From Austropuccinia psidii (taxonomy: Eukaryota > Basidiomycota > Pucciniomycetes > Pucciniales > Sphaerophragmiaceae), in NCBI GenBank assembly GCA_023105745.1, contig JALGQZ010000005.1:67845019-67909018 (forward strand): a stretch of 64,000 bases of DNA, read 5' to 3'. The notes under the pieces are model-generated. The model was not told the DNA's origin. It worked only from the letters and a program-made list of their open reading frames with translations, and did no database searches. Both the position numbers and the translations under genes were made by a program. How positions within the stretch are numbered: the stretch's first letter is position 1; every line of letters begins with the position of its first letter. Positions 23,919 through 33,479 of the stretch are shown piece by piece.

Positions 23919-25656
23919 TCAGAAGCGTGTCGCCACTTCGCCGCTGGATCGTCGGATCATCGAGTGATGATGGGCTCCGGGAGGCAGAATCGGCGCACGA
24001 GAGCTAATCGACGCCGATCTCGAAGGACGGCAACCCTCACCGCCATACCCATTGCGAGCGCCCGGCCTTCTCTGGACTTGGTCCCCTTCATAGTAGCCCC
24101 CGGAAGCTGGTCCAAGAGGGTGGTTGAACGAGTGGGAAGCTGATCCATGGCGCCTAGGCATCGGCTCGCCAGTGGAATTGTGGGGCATGCGCGGTGCCGA
24201 TTGGCCGCCGCTATGGCCGAAGCCATATAGATCATGGGGATCGGCGCTCACAAAATCTTGAGGAGGATGACTGCGGCGATGGGCCATCGTCTCAGGTTCA
24301 TACTGCTGTTCTCGACCCGGATGAGCTCTAGCTCCGTTGTATGCTGGGGGCGGATCCCAATATTCACCATCCTGCGAACACGAAATCGAGATTGGATCCA
24401 TAAGAAAGGACAAGCTAGTGAAGGTTTGTAGGAAGCAAAGACGAACGCACATTGTGGCCGTTTCCGTGACGAGGATGTCGACCGCGAGGCCCACTACTGC
24501 CTCCCATCTTGAGATCCTGAGCATTCTCAGCAACCTCAACGCGACCGTCAGACATCTTCATTTGTTTTTCCATTCGTTTGCCCGCCCATGAGCCATCTTC
24601 AGTTCGTCCCATAACCATTTTAGACTGTCTCATCCTCATAGTGCAGTTGCCATTTGGGCCGGCCATCTGTGATAATTCGCTTGGATCGGGTCCAGACATG
24701 TTAAGGCCCTCCAAAGCATGGGACATCATCCGATCGAACCCATTGCCAACGCTACCCATCATAGAACTAACGGGTCCGAAGCGGTCGTGAGAACTAAAGA
24801 AGTCGTCTGCTCCAAATCCAAAATCCCAATCCTCCGTACCACCACCTCGACAGCTTGGTCTAAAATCATAAAGATCCTGGCGATGTGACTGGTGAGATCG
24901 GTGAGGGTAATCTGGACTGATGTTTTGATCGCGTTCAGAAGTTAAAAGCCTCGGACCCGTGGACTGGCTACCACCAATTCGCGAAACAGAAGATCGCCTG
25001 TTAAGGGGTGGTTGTTGAGAAGCTCGAGATTCAGCAATGGAATGGTCCTCTGACTCATTGATTATGGGTTGCCCATGATGACGGGAGCGAGAAGCACGGT
25101 CGAGATATAAATCTTGCTCGTCAAACGGCATCTGTTCCTCTAAATAATCTAGTTGAATATTCTTGGCCGACTCTTCCTTGAAATCTTGAGCTTGTTTCTT
25201 CAAGGAGGCCTTGTTTGAAACTTTTTGGTCTATGTTGTCCTTCTCCGACGCAGCTTTCTCAGATTTAAGGGTGAGAGCATCGGAAGTGCTCGAAGGCTTA
25301 TTTGGGCCTGTTTTAGTGACTGTCTTGCTAGATGAAGGTGTGATATCAGATGGCTCGATGGGATAGCCCAAGTCGTGACAGATTCGCTGGAATGCTAGTG
25401 AGAGAAGCTTGAATCGACGCCCAGCTTCAGCCTTTCTTGAGGGAGGATGTCGATCGGGATGATGCATCAAAGCCTGGATGATTAGGATGATAATTAAATT
25501 AAGTATCAGCAAGAATGAAATTCTAGTAAATCCAAAAGTAGCAACAAGTTAAAATTGGGTAAGATAGTATGCACTGACGGCTTTTCGATACGCTGCCTTG
25601 GCCTCCGCATAAGTGCAATCGGGGTAGACGTTTAGAATACTATATGGGTCGTCCAT
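23919..25656 (-). CDS. J-domain (DnaJ/Hsp40) co-chaperone, three exons, DNAJB6-like
   Basis: Spliced model: exon 1 25656-25579, exon 2 25473-24451, exon 3 24371-23919, about 517 residues. Introns are 105 bp (25578-25474, GTCAGT..CAG) and 79 bp (24450-24372, GTGCGT..CAG). The first junction lies inside the J domain and rebuilds its expected order: DDPYSILNVYPDCTYAEAKA, then AYRKA, then ALMHHPDRH, with HPD at residues 31-33 and helices III/IV to about residue 62. HPD stimulates Hsp70 ATPase. Residues ~65-240 are Ser/Lys/Asp-rich and probably disordered. A Phe/Gly/Met-rich patch (FGFGADDFF, SSMMGSVGNGFDRMM) and a segment at ~304-352 (SKMVMGR ... DGRVEVAENAQDLK) recall the C-terminal substrate-binding part of DNAJB6/DNAJB2-type proteins; that similarity is by eye. 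The tail is Pro/His/Arg/Gly-rich. No signal peptide or membrane segment, so cytosolic or nuclear. The ATG starts directly at the J domain. Both splice sites and the exact C-terminus are inferred, not observed. Confidence 0.85.
24372..24450 (-). other. Intron 2 of the J-domain gene
   Basis: Donor GTGCGT, acceptor TTCGCAG. Without splicing exon 2 stops 11 codons later; with splicing it continues for 150 codons in the exon 3 frame (GHN joined to DGEYWDPPPAYN). Confidence 0.8.
25474..25578 (-). other. Intron 1 of the J-domain gene
   Basis: The donor is GTCAGT, less common than GTAAGT/GTGAGT. The acceptor ATCCAG follows a T-rich tract. Removing it joins AYRKA to ALMHHPD in frame. Confidence 0.8.
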
Positions 25657-26942
25657 GATTGCTCGATATCACTTTTGATGGAAGAAAGCTTGAGCTGAGA
25701 TTGAAAATGCAGCAGTGGCCAATTTTTCAAAATGATTGACACAGATCACGATTGGCAAGCTTATTGATTCTGATTCGTGAACGGAGGAAGTATAGATTAG
25801 AAGCCTCTGAACACAAGAGCCAAGTCAAGAAAGCGAAACCTAATGAAGCATAACACAGTATTTCATCAAATCCTCCAAAAGATGAAGATCGTACGATATA
25901 GAGGCCGAGACGCAAAGCTCCGCCCAAAAAGAAGGCGTGGCAGTGAAAGTATCTCCAAAGTAACACGGGTGGGCTGCCTCAAGTTTGTTGTTTGTGTTTA
26001 TTGGAGTCGAAGCTAGAATCTACCTCTGCTATCTAGCGTATCCAATCCAACCGAGCCAACGGGCGATGAAGCTGGAGAAACTAGAGATCAAATTGGGGTA
26101 TGCGTGAGTCGAAAGAAGACGAGAAGGAGGAAGAATGTCTCATCAATCTGAGTTTCGAGTTTTGATAGACAGCTGGGCCTGCTGAATCGACAGATGGGAA
26201 TACTGAGTGAAGCTGGCCAGGGCCCAGGAGTGGCTCGAAATTTCTGAGACGGCTCAGTCTGCGCGAGAATGGCGGCGACATGCCATGGCCGACGGCATCC
26301 CAGACTCAGCCCGAAGTCTGTAACGAGGCTAAGCTAACTCCGATTCTCCGACGCATACTGCTGCCGCTTTGCGGGGATGACAAACAAGCGCAATTCTCAA
26401 TTAGAAAGTGGACCAAGGGCGCCGACCGAGCGCCGAGACGGAGTACGGTCTCATGGAGTGTGCCTGAGCCTGAGGGCCTGATACCGAAGCTGAATCAGAT
26501 GGCAGATGGCAGATGGCAGCCCCTCGCCCAACCAGAGAACGCCGGAGGACTGCATCTCGCCATCTCAGACTCAGCTGCCGGCTATGAACGGCGCAGGCAG
26601 CCGCTAGCCGGAATATTTATCCAGACTAGGACGGCTAGACCGAGCCTCATTGAGCAGGAGTCAGGACCAAACACTTTGAGTATGCCCACTCAATTGGGGA
26701 GCAAACCAGGCAAAAATGCTGTACTATCTGCGGCAAGGATGTCGAGTCGGCACTTTGGAGGTGATCCGTAGTGCTTTCCTTGGCTGCTGCCCACTCCGGT
26801 GTGCCATCTGTACCCAGGAGCCACAACGACAGCCTCAAGATGGCGCAGGCAAATACAAGAGCCTCATTAATTTATTTTGCAATATGGCACAGTTTTGATT
26901 TATGGCAATACCAAATTATGGTTTGGTCATAATCCAGCAAGG
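25657..26942. other. GC-richer 5' flank of the J-domain gene, no gene assigned
   Basis: This 1.3-kb stretch between the J-domain start and the hAT end has many CpG, unlike the rest of the window. It probably holds the promoter and 5' leader. A 163-codon plus-strand frame (26280-26771) and 66-79-codon minus-strand frames (25727-25966, 26081-26281) have no recognisable domain. There is a three-fold AGATGGC tandem near 26499-26520. A short unrecognised gene or old repeat cannot be excluded. Confidence 0.4.
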
Positions 26943-26955
26943 AGCCAGGTCCCCG
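26943..26955 (+). repeat. hAT left terminal inverted repeat
   Basis: AGCCAGGTCCCCG, a perfect inverted match to 29841-29853. The canonical hAT terminus may start at the CAGG inside it. Confidence 0.85.
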
Positions 26956-27418
26956 TGGATTTTTCCACGTCCAAAGACCTACCCGATCCCTAACCCTGCT
27001 TAATCCCGGGCATTAAATCCCAACTTTTTCTGTCCCGCCCAACTCCCCGGGATTCATCGGGATCAACCATGACCATCCATTGACCACCAGAATAAAATCC
27101 CATTTCTATCCCGCAATTTTTTTTTTTTTTTTACCCTCCATTAATTTGATCATCGATTTCCATTTTTCTTTCATCTCAATTGCTCGGATTTCCCATTTTT
27201 TACCTTCCTCTAAATTGCTTTTATTTGCTCATTTTTTCCTTCCTCTCAATTACTTTGATCTCCTTTTTTAATTCCTCTCAATCACTTAGATTTCTTATTC
27301 TTTTCTTTCATCTCAATAGCTTTGACATCACGATTTCTAATCGTTGATTTTTATCAAACTCTTCCCCCAACCACCATTTTTTCGTTTCATCTCAGCAGTG
27401 TCGATCTCTCCATTTTCA

Positions 27419-29629
27419 ATGTCTTCAGCACCTTCATCACTTTGCTCAACACCTACCCCTAGCGATACTGAACTCACAACCTTGCCATCAACTGCAGACC
27501 CATCCCATCCCCAGAAAAGATCATGGGTTTGGGTTTATTTTTCTGACGTAGCTGAACAATACATACAATGTCAATTTGTCGACTGATTAGGAAAGACTTG
27601 CAACAAGCGCCTGAAGAAAGACCGAACTGGCAGCACAAAAGGAATGAGCCAGCACCTGCACCTCTTGCATCGCATAGCCAATCCAAAATCAATCTCTTCC
27701 CCCCTTGCAAAACATAACACAATGGATCAGTATGTCCACAATCTTCATCCCAAAAAGGTGAGTCCCCCTTTTAACAACTGATGTTCACTGTAGAACGCTA
27801 ACTATTGGCTATGCAACAGGTATTATCACCTTCATCCTTAAAGACAGCATTAGTTTACTTTATCTGCGATGCCGATTTACCCTTGTCCATTACCGAATCA
27901 CCTGCTTTCCGAGCCCTTTTAGAGCTCTGTAATCCTGCAGTTACCAACATTTTAGTCCGTTGAGCCAGCTTAACCGCTCACTTAACAAACATCTATTTTT
28001 ACCATCAAGAATTCATTCGCAATTACCTCTTAAGCAACGAGATTGATGTTTCGTTTACAACAGATGCCTGGACTAGTCCAAACATTACTGCATACCTGGC
28101 TGTCACTGCCCACTACATTGATACTGACTTCAAGCTCACCTCCATTATTATAGGCCTTGCCGAAATAGAAGGTATGTGCCCCTCCAATGGTCTTTGATTC
28201 AAAATCTCATTTGCTTCCCTTTTCTGAATCACAGGCAATCACTCAGGAGCATCCCTTGCTACTCAATTCCTCACAATCATACGTCGCTATGATCTTGAAC
28301 AGAAGATCATCTGTATTACAACAGATAATGCCTCAGTTAATAATCGAATGGGCCAGGAGATCGAAGCAACCTGCCCTAAATTCTGTGCCAAGGATAATAT
28401 GGTTGGGTGTATGGCCCATACCATCCACCTGGCTGCACGCGATGGCCTTAAAGCCCTTGGCAGCACACCTCCCGATACAAATAATCAGGTGGACAACAAC
28501 AATGAAAATCCGATGTCAATTTCCAGCCTTATTGACCCACCAGATGGCCTCAATTTACAGTACAACTCAATAATTGGTAAGATGAGTCGCCTGGCATCAT
28601 ACCTACACCACAGCCCCCAAAGGCGCGAGAAGTTTATCACAACTGTGAATCTGGTCTACGATTCAGACAAACCAACCAATGCAACCACACTACTTTCTCA
28701 AGTGTCAACCAGATGGAACTCCACTTACGAGATGCTAAATCGCGCATTGCTTTTGAAGGATGCCTACAATCACTTTTGCACCCCTGACTCATTGGCTTCA
28801 TTTCGACTATCAACCCTTGAATGGCAGAAGGCCGAAGTGATGGTTCACTTCTTGCAGCCCCTCTATGAAGCAACCCTACTTATATGTGGGTCTTCTTACC
28901 CAACAATCAATCAATCGTTACCACTATATATATTGCTAATTGAAGATATCAGGCAGGTAAGTCATTTTCTATTCTCTATATCAGACCGATTGCCAACTAA
29001 TAGTGATCTATTAGGCATCCGAGCAATATGATGTCGCTCCCATTGAGCCAGCCTGTCATGCAATGATCGAAAAAATATCAAAATATATTACACTCCTCCT
29101 TAGAAAGAGGCCAGTGATATGTGCATCCATACTTGATCCAAGACTGAAGCTCACTTTTTTCTCAACTCACAATCCGACACTTTGTGAATTCGGGACATCA
29201 TCAGCCCACCTGGCCAAAATGTTTGAAGATGAATCCAGGAAGTTTGTCACCGTTCCCAATCAGGAACAACAAGATATTGTTGTTGAGAGGTCAACCGGTT
29301 TATTGGACAAGATGTACCCATCTGCAAGCCTTGAAGGAAGTAGTTTGGAATTGGAACTGCAAAGGTATCTTGCCGAACCTCCAGAACCAAAAGATACTGA
29401 TATCCTCTTATTCTGGAAGTCCCGAGGTAAAGTATTCCCCACCTTGGTTCTGATGGCTCGCAATTATCTAGCCATACCTGCCACCAGTGCACCATCAGAG
29501 CGTGTTTTCTCAGGTGGTAGAAGGATTTTGTCTTATCAGCGTGCTTCACTGACCCCTTTTCACGTTGAGCAGTTGGCATGCGTCAAGGATTGGGCACGCA
29601 CCTTTGGCTTACTTTACAATGAACCTTAG
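27419..29629 (+). pseudogene. hAT transposase, four exons, two premature TGA codons
   Basis: Model: exons 27419-27757, 27820-28171, 28235-28956 and 29015-29629. The introns (62, 63 and 58 bp) all have GT..AG ends and keep phase, giving about 675 codons. In order: a Ser/Pro-rich start; a BED-type zinc finger (SWVWVYF ... C...C ... SQHLHLLHRI, codons ~38-85); the RNase H-like core with FTTDAWTS (first Asp) and CITTDNASVNNRM; GCMAHTIHLAARDGL; and a C-terminal hAT dimerisation domain (LLFWKSRGKVFP, LARNYLAIPATSAPSERVFS-like, RRILSYQRASL). TGA at 27584-27586 (codon 56, within the BED finger) and TGA at 27961-27963 (codon 161) break it; no splice alternative removing them is obvious. Everything after codon 161 is open, so inactivation looks fairly recent. 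Both could be CpG-type CGA-to-TGA changes. Confidence 0.88.
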
Positions 29630-29840
29630 GGTTTTATTTTGTTTTCTTTAGTCTTATGTACAATCATCTCACGTAATCCATGCTCTGATTTACAAACGCT
29701 AACTAGGGATCCCTTTGTGGATCCCAAGGTCATCCCGTGCCCGATCCCTATCAGGCTTAAGAAAAAAAATCCACAAAAAGTGGTTCCCGAGCCCCGATCC
29801 CACTTGAGTTTCCCGCGGGAAATCCCTAAAATGTCGGGAC

Positions 29841-29853
29841 CGGGGACCTGGCT
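29841..29853 (-). repeat. hAT right terminal inverted repeat
   Basis: CGGGGACCTGGCT, the reverse complement of the left end. Confidence 0.85.
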
Positions 29854-32317
29854 TAGTCAGAACACGAATCAAAACACATGCCTGACTGAGATCTTAATCC
29901 AGAATAATATATATGGCACATGCGCTCTTCAGCTTTCAGGAATTCAGTATTCAGCCACAAAATCAAGCTAAAAAAACTCGATTGACCACATATTGAAAAC
30001 TTTCAGAAATGGCAACCATGACTCTCTGCAACTGGCCCATGATGTCATTTTGATGTTCAACAAAAAACAGATTATTTAAGCAAAATTTCTCCACCAATTC
30101 ATCATTAATATATTCATGATCATATTTCAACATTTGAATTACAAATTTCAAAAATTCTAGACATTCAATGGTTGTCTTGAATCTGTAGTAATTGAGGATA
30201 ACTTTTCAAAATGATTTAAAAATGACATCTCTTCTGTAGCCACCATTTTAAGAGTGTTAATTGACCTTGTGATGATAATCTCTTTTGAGATCTATGTAAA
30301 GCCTCATGAACATCAAAAAGAAATTTTCTGACCACTCATGTCAATTTAAATAGTTCTTTGAAAAGTTGCAATAACAACAAACTTGTGAATTATTTTTTAT
30401 CACACAATTCTAATCTGTATATACCCAAATTTTTAAGATCTTTTTCAATTCAAAAAGTTTTTTAATCTTCATTCCTTATCCTACTTGATTTGTATCATGG
30501 TTTAATATTTCTGATTTCTTTTAAAACTTTGTTCCACATAGAATCGGCATTGATTATAATAAGATCAAATTAATGCATATCAAGCATAAATTGAATGAAG
30601 TTTTGGAAAAAAAGATTTTAATTATTTCAAACAAAGCTCATATATATGAGTTCTTTTGGATCTTAATATTGAAGCTGGAGTGAACCCATAACTAGTCCTG
30701 ATATGATCTTAAAAATGGTATGCATTTCACTTATGATAAATATGGCCAAACAGCTTAGCTTATATTTCATATATCTCCAGTGAACTCAATTAAATTGAAA
30801 AATTAAACGAATTAGAAATTGATAGAATTCACTAAAAAGGAAATATAGCATGTGTGAAGTGCGAGAATACTAATCTGTTTCAACAAATAGTTTGGAAAGA
30901 AACTTGATTTAGATATGTGTATCATAGTTTGATTAATTTTGAATAGGTCCTTTTTGATTAACCATTTTTATTAATATTTCCTAATAAAGCATTAGCTCAA
31001 ATGAAAAATATTTTTTTTTCAAACTATTAAGTAACTTCAATTAAATAAAATATTTCATTAAAATCAGGTTTTTGAATATGAAAAATAAATGATTGACAAT
31101 ATACTAAGAATTTTCAGGATATGTTGTCCAGATATTCAAGTTTTTCTATAAAAAAGAGGATCTTCATCACATTCCTTTGTAATTAGTCATTTTTAATGGG
31201 CTGTGTACTTTGGTCAAAGATAAAAATTTTAATGATTAAAGAATGTGAGGTATAGCGATGTATTTAGAAAAATGAAGGAGTGAAATTAGCTTTAAATGAA
31301 AATAAGGGAAATTAGACCATGTATCATCCCTTAAATGCCTTGAAGTAGAAAAAAAATTCTTGTCAGGTGTAAAATTATAAATTCAAATTCTTTTCAAAGA
31401 GATCAAAAAAATAATAGAAAGTGATGTTTCAAGAAAATGATAATTCTAATTTATTAGTTTGTGATTATCTTACATAAAGCTAAAAAATTGGTTGTAGACC
31501 TCAACTACAATCAAATATTTGAGTATTGTGACAAACTATCTTCAGATATATACTATCTCAGTATTCATATTATGAAATAAATAATTCTATTTAAATAATG
31601 GATTTAGTTTATAATTGTCTTTTTATTTGAAAATGTTCTCTGATTTAAATCACAAACATAAAATCAAAAGGTATGGCTAGTATAGCTATTAGTTATTTGT
31701 TTGATAGATTTGAGAGTTTTTTTTGAAGAAGTATAGTGATTATTAATAAATTAATAATAATTTTGAAAGATAGAAGAAAAAATATTTTTAAAAAATGTAA
31801 AGGTTGGGGCTTATTTTATTCTAAATCATTGAATTGTTTTCTAAAGTATTGAAATGCAGTAGAATACTTTACCAAATTTTTGTCTCATATTATAATTATT
31901 TTCATGTTTGTATTTACAATGAAGTCAATGTAAATTATATTGAAATAATCTGAGGCAAAAGTGTTAAAAGTGTCTGACTTAATTCAATTTTTAGTATGAA
32001 ACATTTCAACACAAATCATCCACATGAAGCAAAACTTACATGTAAATTTTGAATTAAATGAGCTTAATAAGTAACCAATTTGGAAAATTTGTTCAGTGAT
32101 GATTAATTTTAGTTGAAATATTCACTTAATAAGTTATATGAGTTCCAAGAGATTAAGGTGAGATTGAGGTCCATAATGCCAATAAAAATTTGGAATAATT
32201 AGTCATGTATCAGAAGTAAGATATATCCTAGTTATCCTAAACTTTTTGTGTGAATTTAGATGAAGAGAGTCATCCATTATTTATTTAATATTCTGTTGTC
32301 AAAAATCATGGCGTCAT
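29854..32317. other. AT-rich stretch, nothing recognised
   Basis: Between the hAT element and the first gypsy LTR. A 62-codon minus-strand frame (29963-30151) has no motif. No tRNA-like or repeat structure noticed. Confidence 0.45.
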
Positions 32318-33016
32318 TGTGAGCCTGTGAGGTATGTAGGACATACCCATAAGACCACAAATAACTTTATATACAGTTGATTTAGTCTTGAACAGACTTT
32401 TAAATTGGATTTAAAATAAAAAATAACAAAAATATGTATAAATTTTTTTTTGGATAAAAAAGTTATAATTATTATGTCATTTTTGGAATCTACACCAAAA
32501 ATAACCTAGGGTACACCCATAGGGTGTTATACCCAAAAAATGATTATTTCTTATGTTATTAGAAGATTTAAGAATCTCACAGTAAAATTGCAACTTTTTT
32601 TAACATTTTTTAAAATTGTCAAATTTAAGCTCAAATAAGCTTAAATTTAAAGTTCCATAAGGTTTATGCAAACATACCAAAATTTTAGTTGTAATTAAGG
32701 TGTTGTGCATATTTACTGAATTGGCTAAGGATTTTCCATACAGGATGTAAATTCTGCGTGAGATCAATCTACAAGGTTTTGAGGTTATAGTATGGCTTTA
32801 AATAAATAAAAGGGAAAAATCCAGGCAAAAAGGTGAGACAAAGGAAAAAGACCAAACAGAGCTGGGGTACCCAGCTTTTTGGATCTGCAAGGACTCAATT
32901 AAGGTTTTACTCCTGTATTTGAGGATTTTAAACCTTATTTAAACTTTAAAATTAGACTTTAATCCAACCTTAAGGTTTAAACTGGTTCTATCCCAATTTG
33001 GACAGGAATTCCAAGC
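32318..33016 (+). repeat. Gypsy LTR1, left part (interrupted by Copia)
   Basis: Starts TGTGAGCCTGTGAGGTA and follows LTR2 (47249 onward) closely to CAAGC at 33012-33016, where the Copia enters. It resumes at 37690. Confidence 0.92.
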
Positions 33017-33288
33017 TGTAATGGAATATGCTAGTATAAAATAGAAGATTAGAAAAAACTCTTATACACAAAATATACAGTTTTGTAATTGATATAAATA
33101 TCCAGCTTTGTCCTATTGTTGTAACTCCCTTAGGGGAGTTTTCCCTTGTTAATTTGTCTGCTCACATTCCATACATCACTCAAATTGTAATAGGTATGAG
33201 TAATCTATATTGACCTCTAATCACTTTAGGGGAGTTTTTCCTTGTTAATTTGTCTGCTCACATTTTGTACATCACTCAAATTGTAATA
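33017..33288 (+). repeat. Copia 5' LTR
   Basis: Runs from TGTAATGG to GTAATA. It contains a TATA-like TATAAATA at 33093-33100, a short inverted repeat AACTCCCTTAGGGGAGTT at 33123-33140, and a 65-bp internal direct duplication (33130-33194 and 33226-33290). Confidence 0.9.
33093..33100 (+). promoter_or_regulatory. TATA-like element in Copia 5' LTR
   Basis: TATAAATA about 77 bp into the LTR, conserved in the 3' LTR at 37489-37496. It is the only good TATA box in the LTR, so probably the retrotransposon promoter. Confidence 0.5.
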
Positions 33289-33290
33289 GG
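33130..33290 (+). repeat. 65-bp direct duplication within Copia LTR
   Basis: 33130-33194 and 33226-33290 both run from TTAGGGGAG to GTAATAGG. The second copy ends at the LTR/primer-binding-site junction, and the first is followed by GGTATGAG-like sequence resembling the primer-binding site GGTTATGGG. Confidence 0.85.
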
Positions 33291-33299
33291 TTATGGGCC
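33289..33299 (+). promoter_or_regulatory. Copia primer-binding site, half-tRNA(iMet) type
   Basis: GGTTATGGGCC directly follows the 5' LTR. Its complement, GGCCCATAACC, corresponds to the anticodon stem-loop of initiator tRNA-Met, the internal priming region known for Drosophila copia, rather than to a tRNA 3' end (no TGG start). Confidence 0.65.
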
Positions 33300-33479
33300 G
33301 TTGCTGCCAATAATTATTGTAAAATCAGTCACCTCGTAATCAAAGTAAGCTCAATATGACGACTAGATTGGGTAAACAATACACGATGTCCAAAAAGTAA
33401 GTTTGACCTTGAAGACCTGAGAGCAGCACTAATTAACTCAGCCAGCAAATCGGGTGCCCAATTCAAACGCTAAGTTGAA

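Larger units (their letters stand above)
26943..29853 (+). mobile_element. hAT-family DNA transposon with terminal inverted repeats
   Basis: The ends are perfect 13-bp inverted repeats, AGCCAGGTCCCCG at 26943-26955 and its reverse complement at 29841-29853, enclosing a BED/hAT transposase in the same orientation. Sub-terminal sequence at both ends is rich in GATCCC/GGGAT words, as expected for transposase-binding regions. The 2911-bp length suits an element encoding one transposase. I could not find the usual 8-bp target duplication: the flanks (..CCAGCAAGG and TAGTCAGA..) do not match, so flanks have changed or an end was replaced. Confidence 0.88.

Noticed and set aside
23769..24143. 124-codon plus-strand frame
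   Set aside because: It is antisense to exon 3 of the J-domain gene and Arg/Ser-rich because of that exon's codons.
24415..25512. J-domain gene starting at the ATG at 25512 with a hydrophobic leader (MLILNLIIILIIQ)
   Set aside because: That leader is the 3' end of intron 1. Starting there loses helices I and II of the J domain, which are encoded perfectly by the upstream exon at 25579-25656.
26280..26771. 163-codon frame as a protein gene
   Set aside because: It has no recognisable domain or splice structure; GC-rich DNA gives long chance frames. It is mentioned as part of the unexplained flank instead.
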